Shown in pieces: positions 37,820 to 47,753 of a DNA stretch of 64,000 nucleotides (positions are counted from its first letter, which is position 1; every line of letters begins with the position of its first letter). Origin of the DNA: an uncultured Anaerolineae bacterium. Its GTDB lineage: Bacteria; Chloroflexota; Anaerolineae; Aggregatilineales; Phototrophicaceae. The translations under genes and the position numbers were made by a program. Under the pieces are notes generated by a model. That model ran no database searches, was not told the DNA's origin, and saw only the letters and a program-made list of their open reading frames with translations. The stretch covers positions 1 through 64,000 of the forward strand of contig CALIEB010000026.1 in assembly GCA_938022205.1 (NCBI GenBank), written 5' to 3'.

Positions 37820-39453
37820 CTTGCTTCTAAGGCAAGCAACGTAGCCCCTAAAGCGTCTATCACTTCTGAAGCTAGCACGGCACGGCTAGACTGTGCTTTT
37901 GCGGCAATGACAGCGGCAAAGCCGTGCAAGTAAACGCCTGCTTGTGCGGCTTGTGCGGCGGACAATGCTTGGGCGCGCAGCCCGGCGATGATGCCGGCGA
38001 GCGCGTCGCCAGTGCCGGCTTTGGCGAGCGCATCGGTTTTGAACGGCGACACAGAAACGCTGCCGTCAGGCTGTGCGATGAGCGTGTGCGCGCCTTTGAA
38101 CAGCGTGACGGCTTGCCACGCTTTTGCTTTTTCGCGGACAAATGCCCAGCGGTCGGCGAGCGCGTCGGCGGTGCTGACCTGCGCAAGGCGTGCTATCTCG
38201 GCGGCGTGTGGTGTGAGAATCGTTTGGGGGGGCAGCAGTTCCCACCAGTTGTCAAGCGCGCTTAAGGCATTGAGCGCGTCGGCATCTAGCACTAATGGCG
38301 GTAGTGGCGCGTCATGTTGGGTGAGTAGGGCGTGCAAAAAGGCTTGGGTCGCGGGTGTGTGGCTCATGCCGCAGCCAACGAGCAGCGCATCATAACGCGC
38401 TAGCACGGGCAACAGGTCTGGTAGCACATCGGGCTTGAGCGTGGTATCTTGTACAGCTCCCAGCGCGTGCCATGTAACTTCTGGCAGGTGAGGAGCAAGC
38501 GCGTGAATGACTTGCGGCAAGCTAGCTAGTGTGACGAAGCCCGTGCCAACGCGATAGGCGGCACGGCACGCCAGCGCAACCGCGCCATAATACGCAGCAG
38601 AGCCGCCAATCACCAGCAGCTTGCCGAACGTGCCTTTGTGGCTGTTAAGCGGTCGCGGCGGCAGCATGGCACGCACATGATGCCCATCCAAGAGCGTGTC
38701 GGTTTCTGCTGCCAGCGGCGCGAGGGTTTCTGGCGCAAAGCCACAGTTTGCTAAGGTGAGCTTGCCGACGTGCTGCGCGCCTTCAAATAGAAACAAGCCA
38801 CGTTTGGGGCAAATGAACGTAACCGTCTCATCAGCTGACAGGGTGTGTGGGTCTGCTGCACCCGTGTCGGCATCTAAGCCACTGGGCAAATCGACCGCCA
38901 ACACGGGAATAGGCGGCGCGTGTGGGATGGGAGCGGGCTGCGTTGGGTCAAGCAGATAGTCTTTGGCGTGCATGCGACGGCGTTCGTTGAGCATTTGCCG
39001 CACTGTGCGCAGCACACGCACAGCTTCTTGGCGCAGGGGAAGCGTTACGCCTATCCCAAACAGCGCGTCGACAATGAGGGTAGAGCTGGCAACCGCGTTG
39101 CGTAGCACGCGCTTGTCTGCGTCATCTTCGGCATTTGCGACGAAGATGTTGGCTTGACGAAGCGATTGCATGAGCGGGTCGTCGTCAGGACGCGGCTTGA
39201 GCAGGTAACAGCGCACGAGGGCATGCGGCAGCGCGGCTTGGATGAGCGGCGCGGCGGTCAGCGCGTCACCACCATTGTTGCCACCGCCGACCAGCATAGT
39301 GATGACAGGATGTGGGATGTTGGCTGACCACGCTAGCACGCGCTGCGTAAGAGCCTGCGCGGCGCGTGCCATGAGGGTCTCGTATGACGTTCCGCTTGCG
39401 TCAAGAGCTGCCTCAATAGCGCGCATGGAGGCAGCTGTTACCACAGGAAACAT
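37816..39453 (-). CDS. nnr: Bifunctional NAD(P)H-hydrate epimerase / ADP-dependent NAD(P)H-hydrate dehydratase
   Basis: 'VGGGNNGGDALTAAPLI', 'DLPSGLDADTGA', 'GTFGKLLVIGGSAAYYGAVALACRAAYRVGTGFV', 'KAGTGDALAGIIAG'. Confidence 0.92.
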   Translation of the reverse strand: MFPVVTAASMRAIEAALDASGTSYETLMARAAQALTQRVLAWSANIPHPVITMLVGGGNNGGDALTAAPLIQAALPHALVRCYLLKPRPDDDPLMQSLRQANIFVANAEDDADKRVLRNAVASSTLIVDALFGIGVTLPLRQEAVRVLRTVRQMLNERRRMHAKDYLLDPTQPAPIPHAPPIPVLAVDLPSGLDADTGAADPHTLSADETVTFICPKRGLFLFEGAQHVGKLTLANCGFAPETLAPLAAETDTLLDGHHVRAMLPPRPLNSHKGTFGKLLVIGGSAAYYGAVALACRAAYRVGTGFVTLASLPQVIHALAPHLPEVTWHALGAVQDTTLKPDVLPDLLPVLARYDALLVGCGMSHTPATQAFLHALLTQHDAPLPPLVLDADALNALSALDNWWELLPPQTILTPHAAEIARLAQVSTADALADRWAFVREKAKAWQAVTLFKGAHTLIAQPDGSVSVSPFKTDALAKAGTGDALAGIIAGLRAQALSAAQAAQAGVYLHGFAAVIAAKAQSSRAVLASEVIDALGATLLALEAS

Positions 39454-39458
39454 AGTAG

Positions 39459-40436
39459 CTAGTGGTCGCGCTTGACGACGAGTTCCGCTAACGCGATGAG
39501 TTCGTCGCGGTAAGGCGAAGGGGGAAGCGCGTCAAGGCAAGCTATTGCCATGTTGACGAACGCTTCTGCCTGCTGGCGCGCCTCTTGCAAATAGTCGCCA
39601 GACATGAGCTTTTGCTTGATGTTGTCCACGATGTCGGCGGGATTACTGCTTGCGTCGCTGTTGGCGACGACAAAGCCGCGCCCTTGCTCAATGTCGATGC
39701 CGGCGGTCTTACCTAGTTTGGCTTCATCGCCTACGATGTCGAGAATGTCATCGACAATTTGGAACGCCATGCCGATGTTAAAGGCATAGGTGGCTGCCGC
39801 CTCGATTTGTTCGGGGGTAGCGTTGGCAAGCCGCGCGCCAATTTCACCAGCGGATTGGAAGAGTGCGGCGGTCTTGAGGCTAATGATGCGCGCATAGGCT
39901 TCGCGTGTGAAAGTGTTGGTCTTAACGGCGTGCGCTTGCAACGTTTCGCCCTCCACAAGTGCCGTAGCGGCACGCGCGAGCATAATGTTGAGGTCTTTGT
40001 AGGGTGCCATTAATTGATAAACCGACGTAAAGAGAAAATCACCTGTGAGCAAGGCAAAGGTGCGCCCCCAGATGGCATTGACAGAAGGACGACCGCGCCG
40101 CATGATGCCATGGTCGTTAATGTCGTCATGAACAACGCTGGCAGTGTGCATAAGTTCGATAGCTGCGGCAGGGGCAGCGGCATAAGCGATGTCCTCGCCA
40201 CCTAATGCGAGATACATTAACATCATCAGACGTGGGCGTACGCGCTTGCCACCGGCTGCTAAAATGTGAGTACTGGCATCGCGCAGCACCTCAACATCGC
40301 TTTTTACTACGTTGAGCATAGTCTGCTCTACGGCTGCTAGGGCAGAATCTATGCGCTGGGCTGCGCTCTCCTGCGCCACTTCTCTTATCATTTGTGTGGT
40401 CATGGCACCCGCCTTCGTTTGGTTTGTTTGTGACAT
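39459..40436 (-). CDS. Polyprenyl synthetase (trans-isoprenyl diphosphate synthase)
   Basis: 'VVHDDINDHGIMRRGRPSVNAIWG' FARM, 'FQIVDDILDIVGDEAKLGKTAGIDI' SARM; start may be 40403. Confidence 0.92.
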   Translation of the reverse strand: MSQTNQTKAGAMTTQMIREVAQESAAQRIDSALAAVEQTMLNVVKSDVEVLRDASTHILAAGGKRVRPRLMMLMYLALGGEDIAYAAAPAAAIELMHTASVVHDDINDHGIMRRGRPSVNAIWGRTFALLTGDFLFTSVYQLMAPYKDLNIMLARAATALVEGETLQAHAVKTNTFTREAYARIISLKTAALFQSAGEIGARLANATPEQIEAAATYAFNIGMAFQIVDDILDIVGDEAKLGKTAGIDIEQGRGFVVANSDASSNPADIVDNIKQKLMSGDYLQEARQQAEAFVNMAIACLDALPPSPYRDELIALAELVVKRDH

Positions 40437-40516
40437 TCAGAACTATATAAATTTATTTTACCTAGAATTGGACAAACGTCAATGAAGTTTGCCATAAGCG
40501 AATGCTCAATGGCTGC

Positions 40517-41653
40517 TTATCTTTCTGCAGGTTCTGTGCTATGGTCAGGCTTCGTGCTGCCGTTGGTTTTGATGTCAAACAGCGGCATGGTAAAGCTGAA
40601 CACGCTGCCTTTGCCTTCTTCGCTGTTTACTGTAATCTCGCTTTGGTGGCGGTCAAGGATGAGTTTGACGATAGAAAGCCCGATGCCCATGCCACCATAG
40701 CGGCGGGTCGATGAGCTGTCAACTTGATAAAACATGTCGAAGATGTGGTGAATTTTTTCGGAAGAAATGCCTATGCCCGTGTCGCGCACCTCTATCACAA
40801 TATGGCTGCCTTGTTGATGCGCTGTAACGAGCACTTTGCCGTCGCTAAACTTGAGCGCGTTGTCAATTAAGAGCTGTAGCACCGTGCTTAACCCTTGTTT
40901 GTCTGCGTAAACCGGTGGTAGGGCAGGCTGCGTTTGCAGTTCGATGCGGTCGATGTCATTTTTGCGCTCCCAGATGCGGCGCATCGTGCGCTTGACGTGT
41001 TCAACTACGTCGCGCAAGATAATCGGGCTGGGAGCGACATCAAGACTGTTGCCCAAGAGCGTGATGTTCTGGATGATAAGCTCGAGGCGCGCGGTGGCAT
41101 TCTCGGCGTATGTGACCAGTTTTTTGTCGCTTTCGGGAATGGTGTTGACTGTGTCACTGATGAGCGCGATAGCAGCTTTAAGCTGTAGTAGGGGTGTTTT
41201 TAACTCATGAGAGACATTGCGCACAATCGCGTTTTTAAGCAGCTCTACTTCGTTGTTGAGCTGTTTTTGCTGGTCGCGCTGGGCATCGTATAAATGTGCC
41301 TTTGTTTCTGCCGCAAGGTGTTGACGGTGCTTGCTTAGCAAGCGCGAGAGCTGCTTGGTGAGATAGGGCTGCTGCAGATTGTAGACAAAATCGGCGGCGG
41401 TTTCCAACGGCTCGCTTGCATCATCAGCAGCTAGCAACACCACAAGCGGGCGCACGACACGCGCCTGCCATTCAACAAATGCACTCGTAGGCGTGCTGTT
41501 TTCAAGAATCAAAATCGCGTCTACGTCCGCTTTGTCCCAAGCGGCAGTAGGGTCAAAGTCCCGCGCCACAACCAGACGATAGCCTTGCGTCTGCAGTGCA
41601 TCCAACAGCGCGTTAAGCGTAGTATCTGTTGATTCTTGGTGTGAAACAGCCAT
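40517..41653 (-). CDS. Sensor histidine kinase with N-terminal receiver-like region
   Basis: H-box 'NVSHELKTPLLQLKAAI', N-box, 'VRDTGIGI', 'GGMGIGLSIVKLILDRH'. Confidence 0.92.
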   Translation of the reverse strand: MAVSHQESTDTTLNALLDALQTQGYRLVVARDFDPTAAWDKADVDAILILENSTPTSAFVEWQARVVRPLVVLLAADDASEPLETAADFVYNLQQPYLTKQLSRLLSKHRQHLAAETKAHLYDAQRDQQKQLNNEVELLKNAIVRNVSHELKTPLLQLKAAIALISDTVNTIPESDKKLVTYAENATARLELIIQNITLLGNSLDVAPSPIILRDVVEHVKRTMRRIWERKNDIDRIELQTQPALPPVYADKQGLSTVLQLLIDNALKFSDGKVLVTAHQQGSHIVIEVRDTGIGISSEKIHHIFDMFYQVDSSSTRRYGGMGIGLSIVKLILDRHQSEITVNSEEGKGSVFSFTMPLFDIKTNGSTKPDHSTEPAER

Positions 41654-41750
41654 CTTGTTTTTGCCTTAGTATCGTGCTTTTACAAGCAAAAGCATAGCAT
41701 AAGCCGCTGTAGTGTGACAATAAAAACGTGCAAAGTTGTTAAACTCGAAC

Positions 41751-42563
41751 CTAGCTGTCGCTGCATTTTCCGATAGTTTGGCAAAGTTGATTGAGGTGTA
41801 AACGGTCATGCTGTGCGGTGAAGTGCGCCATCTCAACAAAGCGCGTTAACCCGAAAATGCTGTGGCGTGCACGTCGATGCCACGTGGTATCGGGTAAACT
41901 CTCCAACCACGCGAGCGTTGTTTGGCGCGCCTCTGTCCATAGCGCGGCGACATGATGGGCATCTTCATGGCAGATAGGCAAGTTCGGACTGGGTGGTGGC
42001 GTTTCTACGATAAAGGGGTTCTCTTCATTAGCGATGCGCAAGAGCCGCTCGCGGTGTGGTTGTGTTTCGGCGGTGAGCAAATGACAAAGGATCTGCACAA
42101 TCGACCACTCACCTTCGATGGGGTGTTGATGCCACATGATGGGTGTTGTGTCGGTTAACATGCCGTGCAACGCGCCAATGTTGCCTCTAAGCTCTGCCAG
42201 CACCAACGTGCGAGTTAGCGGTGCGCTGGGGAAAGCTACACGCCAGTCGGCTTGTTGAAGGCACGCTTGCAAGGCATCTAACGCGGCGGCTGGCGTTGGC
42301 GCGCTTAAGGTCGCTAGACCGACGATTTGGGCGGCAGCAAGATGAGATGGCTCAAGGCTTATCAACAAAATTTCATCAGGCTCAACGCCGACGCGGGCGG
42401 CAACCTCTGCGTAGTATTCGGGCTGTGTTGGTGCAAAATGGAGGGGCGTGGGCAATGTGGTCAGCAGAGACGCGTCGCCCTGCGATACCAGCTGGTCAGC
42501 AAGTAACTGCGTTTGCTCATGCCTTGCGGCATCTTCAAACGCCAGCCAGATTACTTTAATCAT
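41751..42563 (-). CDS. DinB-like family protein
   Basis: 'PIEGEWSIVQILCHLLTAETQPHRERL' and C-terminal helical bundle. Confidence 0.6.
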   Translation of the reverse strand: MIKVIWLAFEDAARHEQTQLLADQLVSQGDASLLTTLPTPLHFAPTQPEYYAEVAARVGVEPDEILLISLEPSHLAAAQIVGLATLSAPTPAAALDALQACLQQADWRVAFPSAPLTRTLVLAELRGNIGALHGMLTDTTPIMWHQHPIEGEWSIVQILCHLLTAETQPHRERLLRIANEENPFIVETPPPSPNLPICHEDAHHVAALWTEARQTTLAWLESLPDTTWHRRARHSIFGLTRFVEMAHFTAQHDRLHLNQLCQTIGKCSDS

Positions 42564-42912
42564 CGTCTTTGAGGTCTTCTAGGGCTTGACGAAACAGTTC
42601 TAGCCCTTTGTGGTCTTTTGGAATACGACCAACGTAAGGGTCAGGGATGACGCTGCCGTCGCTGCGGTCGATGGCGGTAATCACAACTTTGCGTCCAAAC
42701 CCTAGAAAGCCTGTGCGTACGCTCCACGTGAGCTGCATATTGGGGTCAGCGTTGGCGCGTAAAATGTCAGGGACAGGGCATTTAGCACAGTCGTGCGGAT
42801 GCCAAGCAGGGGCTTGCGGGTTTTCTTTGGCGAGGCGACATTCCTGCACGTTGCGCCCGCGATGGAAGTCTTGGTAGTAATAGCGGCACTCTTTGCCGTC
42901 GGGTGTGCGCAT
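42556..42912 (-). CDS. Hypothetical Cys-containing protein
   Basis: 'CRYYYQDFHRGRNVQECRL...HPHDCAKCPVPDI'; ATG overlaps dinG stop (TAATG). Confidence 0.65.
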   Translation of the reverse strand: MRTPDGKECRYYYQDFHRGRNVQECRLAKENPQAPAWHPHDCAKCPVPDILRANADPNMQLTWSVRTGFLGFGRKVVITAIDRSDGSVIPDPYVGRIPKDHKGLELFRQALEDLKDDD

Positions 42913-45677
42913 TATGTCTGCTCCTCTTCTGCAGCGAGAATATCGCCAAGCCACGCTTGTGCTTCTTGGGCAAGCTGGTTGACACTGCTGTATTTTACCG
43001 TGCAATCGGGCAGAGCATCAATGAAATTTTTGCCATAGCCCTTGTTGGTGATGCGGCTGTCAAGCACCACGACAATGCCCTTGTCGCGTTGGGTGCGAAT
43101 GAGTCGCCCGAAACCTTGACGGAAGCGCAAAACGGCTTCTGGCACGGCGTAAGTCTCGAAAGCGTCGTTGTAGGTTTCAGCCCGAGCAGCAAAAATGGGG
43201 TCGTTGGGAACGGTGAACGGCAGACGCACGATCACAAGCCCTAGCAAGTCGTTGCCGGCGATATCTACACCCTGCCAAAAGCTCTTCGTGCCGAGCAATA
43301 CGGCTTGCTTGCTGGTTTTGAAGCTCTCGAGCAGCGCGTCACGATTTGCGCCAAAACTCTGGTCATGCACGGTGATATTGCCCAGCGCGAGGCGTGGCGT
43401 AATCGCTTGGGCGGTTTCGCGCAGCTGTGCGTAGCTGGTGAACAGCACCAACACGCGCCCCTTTAGCACAGTGGCAAGTTCTACGATGGCACGTTCGACA
43501 GCGCGCTGATAATTTGCTTTGTGCGCGTTTGGGTCAGGAACGTCTTTAGGGATGTAGAGCATGGCAGCGTTTTTGTAATCAAACGGTGAGTCCAGCGTGT
43601 AGGTCTCAACGCCTTCTAGCGCGAGCCGTTCGCTAACGAAGCGATAGTTGTTGTCTGTTCGCAGCGTCGCGCTGGTGAGGATGACGCTCTTCTTGCTGTC
43701 CCAAAGGGTGGTTTTGACGAGCTGTCCTACGTTAAGCGGCGCAACTTGCAGCGCAAGGTAGTCGAGGTTGTCGTGGTAGTCTAGCCACGTGATTTGATTA
43801 GGTTCAGGGGTGTGTACACATGCGCGTAGGTGTGTTAGAGCTTGCGCGAGAAACGTGTGGGTGCTGTTGAGTAGGCTGAGCGCACTGTTGAGCGCGTCGT
43901 TCTTGTCTAATTTTATGCGTCCTACAAACGCTACGAGCTGTTCCGTAGCGTCAACGAGCGTTTGCAAATAGTCGGCTAACGTGTTGTAAAGCGTGATAAC
44001 GCTCATGAAGCCTTTGCTGCGGCGCACTTTTTCAGTGAGGCGCAGCGCGCTGTTGCTGCTGTTGAGGTTGTGTTCGCTCACGCCGTAGGCTTGTAGTTCG
44101 CTAAAAAACTGACGCAGCACGCGCTGGGCTGCGCTCGTAACGCTGTAAACGTCTTGGACAAAGGGCAGCAGCCGTTCTTGCTGCTTTTCGCTAAGGTGGC
44201 TTTGCAAGTGTCGCACAAGGTCTGTCAGTACGCCGTGTTGGGGTGTGCCATAATCGCGCAGGGCGCGCTGTAGCGCGATATGTTCGAGGCGCACGCTCAT
44301 ACCATTGGTGACAGCCTCTTCAAAGTTGTGCGCTTCGTCGACGATAAGATAATCATAGTGCGGCAGCACGTAGTTGTTGGCTTGAATGTCAGAGATTAAC
44401 AGCGCGTGGTTGACGATGATAACGTGCGCGTTTGCTGCTTGCTGGCGTGCCTTTTGCAGCGGGCAGTTACCTTGTGCTAGGCAGTTGTGCGTTTGACAAC
44501 CCTCATCGTCCGCGCTAAATCGTGACCAGAGGGCGTTTTCTAGCCCACGCAGCGTGATGTCACTGCGGCAACCGCTGTTGTTTTCTTGCAACCAAATGAG
44601 TAGCTTGGCGAGCAAACGCAGCTCATCGAGGCTCATGATGATGCGCTGACGCATGGCGTTAAGGCGGCGTGGACACAAGTAATTGCTCTTACCCTTGAGC
44701 AATGCGGCGCGGAAAGGCGTGCCAAGTGCAGCGGCGGCAAGCGGCACGTCTTTGTTTATCAGCTGGTCTTGTAGGTTCAGGGTGTTGGTGGCAATGACCA
44801 CGCGCTCACCTTGTGTAATTGCCCAATGCGCGGCGGGAATGAGATAAGCGAGCGACTTGCCTACACCTGTGCCTGCCTCAATCATGGCGTGTGTGCCGCG
44901 CTCGAAGCAGCTGGTGATATGCTGCGCCATCTGCACTTGTTGTGGGCGCGTCTCGTAATGGCTAAACGCTGCGGCTAAGCTGCCATTGGGCGCAAATATC
45001 TCATCAAGTGTGGGCAAGGAAGTCGCTACATCTTGGACTGTGTCGGCAGGGTCGTCATAAGGCAACATTCGTGCTGTATCGGTATTGCTGCTAACTTGTG
45101 CGGCGGCGGCGAAAAAGTGCCAAAGTTCCCAACCATTGTTTTCGCCTAGCGTGGCGAGTTCTTTAAGTAGCTGTTTGGGCAGCGCGCAGGCTTTTTGCCA
45201 GAGCTTGTCATAGAGCATGGCGGTGGCTTGCGCGTCGTCAAGGGCGCGATGGGCGTTTTCTAGTGAAATGTTGAACATCGCGGCAAGGTTACCTAAACCA
45301 TAGCGCATGATGCTGGGCAGCAGCAGCGAGGCAAGCTCGAGGGTGTCAAACACGCGGTTGCTCTTGAAAAGCTGGGCTTTGTGCAAAAACGCCATGTCAA
45401 ACGGTGCATTATGCGCCAAAAGTACTGCATCGCCGACAAAAGTGTTAAGCTCTGGCAGCACTTGGGAAAGTGTTGGCGCATGGCGTAAGTCCTCTTGGCG
45501 GATGCCTGTGATTTGGGTGACGCTTTCGTCAATGGCTATCTCGGGGTTAACAAGCGTGCTGAATGTCTCTGTGAGGCTGCCTTCACGCAGGCGTACCGCG
45601 CCTATTTCAATGATGGCATCTTGCTGTGGGTTTAAGCCGCTGGTCTCTAAATCGATTGCCACGAGGTCAAAAGGCAT
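42912..45677 (-). CDS. dinG: DinG-family helicase with N-terminal DnaQ-like 3'-5' exonuclease domain
   Basis: 'AIDLETSGLNPQQDAIIEIGAV'; 'IEAGTGVGKSLAYLIPA'; 'LIVDEAHNFEEA'; Cys residues for Fe-S cluster. Confidence 0.92.
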   Translation of the reverse strand: MPFDLVAIDLETSGLNPQQDAIIEIGAVRLREGSLTETFSTLVNPEIAIDESVTQITGIRQEDLRHAPTLSQVLPELNTFVGDAVLLAHNAPFDMAFLHKAQLFKSNRVFDTLELASLLLPSIMRYGLGNLAAMFNISLENAHRALDDAQATAMLYDKLWQKACALPKQLLKELATLGENNGWELWHFFAAAAQVSSNTDTARMLPYDDPADTVQDVATSLPTLDEIFAPNGSLAAAFSHYETRPQQVQMAQHITSCFERGTHAMIEAGTGVGKSLAYLIPAAHWAITQGERVVIATNTLNLQDQLINKDVPLAAAALGTPFRAALLKGKSNYLCPRRLNAMRQRIIMSLDELRLLAKLLIWLQENNSGCRSDITLRGLENALWSRFSADDEGCQTHNCLAQGNCPLQKARQQAANAHVIIVNHALLISDIQANNYVLPHYDYLIVDEAHNFEEAVTNGMSVRLEHIALQRALRDYGTPQHGVLTDLVRHLQSHLSEKQQERLLPFVQDVYSVTSAAQRVLRQFFSELQAYGVSEHNLNSSNSALRLTEKVRRSKGFMSVITLYNTLADYLQTLVDATEQLVAFVGRIKLDKNDALNSALSLLNSTHTFLAQALTHLRACVHTPEPNQITWLDYHDNLDYLALQVAPLNVGQLVKTTLWDSKKSVILTSATLRTDNNYRFVSERLALEGVETYTLDSPFDYKNAAMLYIPKDVPDPNAHKANYQRAVERAIVELATVLKGRVLVLFTSYAQLRETAQAITPRLALGNITVHDQSFGANRDALLESFKTSKQAVLLGTKSFWQGVDIAGNDLLGLVIVRLPFTVPNDPIFAARAETYNDAFETYAVPEAVLRFRQGFGRLIRTQRDKGIVVVLDSRITNKGYGKNFIDALPDCTVKYSSVNQLAQEAQAWLGDILAAEEEQT

Positions 45678-45708
45678 TGGTTGTTTCCTAAAAATAGCTT
45701 GTTGAATG

Positions 45709-45739
45709 AAAAAAGGCGCGACATTTGCGATGCCGCGCC
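45709..45739 (-). terminator. Rho-independent terminator of PstS-like gene
   Basis: GGCGCGGCAT-CGCAA-ATGTCGCGCC followed by TTTTTT on minus strand. Confidence 0.8.
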
Positions 45740-45750
45740 GTAGAAAAGGC

Positions 45751-47661
45751 TTAAGGGGCTTGCGTTGCTTCGGGTGTGGCTTCTGCGTCGCTAGCTTCGG
45801 GTGTGGCTTGCGCGGCAGCGGCTAAGGCTTCTGCTTCGGCAAATGCGGTGATGAGGCGAGTGCGCGTCGCCAGCAGCTGTTCATTTGTGATGCCGACGAA
45901 ACCGGCGTTTTGCAGGTTATTGCGATTGCTGTCTTCAAAGAACAGCCAGAGCAAGGCGCGCACCGCATCATTCACCAGCGAGGCTTGGTCAGCGACGAGC
46001 ATCACGGTTTGTGTGAGTGGATAAGTGCTATCTTGGATAGTGGCTTCGCTAGGTTGTACGCAGCCGCTGCCGTTGTTTAACGCCACGAGCTGTACGTTCT
46101 GCTGGTTGTTGGCAAGCACGCGCTGATACTCTTCCCACGTCATATAGGTGATTGCGCCTTGCACGTTGGCGGTCGCGGCAGCCCGATAGAGTGGATCTGC
46201 GTTGAGTTCAGTGTCTTGGCGCACGGGGGCAACAGGTTCGTTGGCGCGTGCTAAGAGAAGGTCGCTGACTTCGCTGCCTGCGCTAATGCCAAACAGGGTA
46301 ATCGGCAGCTCGGGGAAGGAGTTAGAAAGCGCGTTCCACGTGTTAATAGGGGTTTCTGAGGCGCGCCACAGCGTTTGCGCTTGTTCGGTTGTCAAACAGA
46401 TGTTAAAGCTGTCTTGAGCGTTTGCCAACAACACAACCGCTTTTTTGCCCACTGTCTCGCTGTAAGGAACGACCTCGTTGGCGGCGCATGCGGCTTGTGT
46501 TGCCTCGTCCAGCTCTTGGGTCGTCACGAGAATGTCCAGCTCGCCGTTGCAGAAGCGGCGTGCGCCGTTGACTTCACCAAGTAAACGCGTGGTATAGCGT
46601 AGGTCGGTTCGTGTCGCCGTTAGCAGTTGCGTTACGGTGTCAAGCGAAGTTTTCAGCGCAGGCGAGCCCCCAATGGTTACCTCACCGCTTAACACGTTGG
46701 GGATGACGTAGGTGGTTTGCTGAGCAAGTGCGCCTTCTTCAGCCGTTTCGTTGGTTAAGATGTTTACATTGCGCTGATACTGCCCAAAACTAAGCGGAGT
46801 ATACCCCAGTGCTTGTAGCTGTGCTGCGTTTTCGGGATTGACGACAGCCGCGAGTAGGTCGCCTAGCACCTCTTTTTGTGCGTTGTTCACGTAAAGGTAG
46901 TAGGTGGTTGCAAGAGGATATGCGCCTGCTTCAACGGCTTCTGCGGTGGCGACCACGCAACCGTTGCCATTCTCAAAATCGACTGGAAGCGGGGCGACGC
47001 TGCCGATGTTAGCAAGTGCTTTGCTGGCACTTGTCACGCCGATTGTGCCGCTGTTTTCCGCCACTTGCGTGACTAAGGAGTCCTTGTCAAGGATGCTTGC
47101 TCTTGTGCGCAGCCCTACGCCTTGAATGGTGTTGTCAAACAGCACATTGACCCAGTCGTCGCTGGGTGGAACGATGACCGCCAAAGGCTCGTCGGGGAAG
47201 CCTTCTTGAACGGTTTGCCAGTTGTCAGCGGTAGCACTAGGCGCGAACAGCGTGTTTAGCGTGCTGATGGTCAAGCAGCTCAAGAATGTATCTTGGGGGT
47301 TAATGATGACAACCGCGATGTGGTGTGCAAGCGGAAGCTCAGTATAAGCGACACCCGCAGCATCGCAGGCGGCTTTCTCGGTGTCGTTGATGCGGCGGCT
47401 TGTGGCAATGAGTGGCGTGTTGTTCTGGCAAAATTGGGCGAAACTGCTGCTGCTGCCAACGCCTTCTACGGTGAGCGTTGTTGGAGACCCTGCAAGCGTG
47501 TGCAGTTCAGTGAGCAAGGGCAGCGCGAGATTTGACCCTAAAGCAGTTACTTCGGGAGCTTGGGCGGCTTCTTCGTTACTTGCGTTGTCCTGTGCCAAAA
47601 TAGGCATGAGCGCAAGCCACAGCAGAAGAAAGGCAAACATCCCGCGTTGGTACATTTTCAT
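45751..47661 (-). CDS. PstS-like substrate-binding protein, two tandem domains
   Basis: Signal peptide; 'GVGSSSSFAQFCQNNTPLIATSRRI', 'NSGTIGVTSASKA'; second related half. Confidence 0.8.
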   Translation of the reverse strand: MKMYQRGMFAFLLLWLALMPILAQDNASNEEAAQAPEVTALGSNLALPLLTELHTLAGSPTTLTVEGVGSSSSFAQFCQNNTPLIATSRRINDTEKAACDAAGVAYTELPLAHHIAVVIINPQDTFLSCLTISTLNTLFAPSATADNWQTVQEGFPDEPLAVIVPPSDDWVNVLFDNTIQGVGLRTRASILDKDSLVTQVAENSGTIGVTSASKALANIGSVAPLPVDFENGNGCVVATAEAVEAGAYPLATTYYLYVNNAQKEVLGDLLAAVVNPENAAQLQALGYTPLSFGQYQRNVNILTNETAEEGALAQQTTYVIPNVLSGEVTIGGSPALKTSLDTVTQLLTATRTDLRYTTRLLGEVNGARRFCNGELDILVTTQELDEATQAACAANEVVPYSETVGKKAVVLLANAQDSFNICLTTEQAQTLWRASETPINTWNALSNSFPELPITLFGISAGSEVSDLLLARANEPVAPVRQDTELNADPLYRAAATANVQGAITYMTWEEYQRVLANNQQNVQLVALNNGSGCVQPSEATIQDSTYPLTQTVMLVADQASLVNDAVRALLWLFFEDSNRNNLQNAGFVGITNEQLLATRTRLITAFAEAEALAAAAQATPEASDAEATPEATQAP

Positions 47662-47753
47662 GGGTTATAAAACTCCTTGCAAGGCGTATAATGGTAACGT
47701 GTGATTCTACTTTGCACACGGCTATTGTACAGTCATGATTTTGTATTAGGCAG

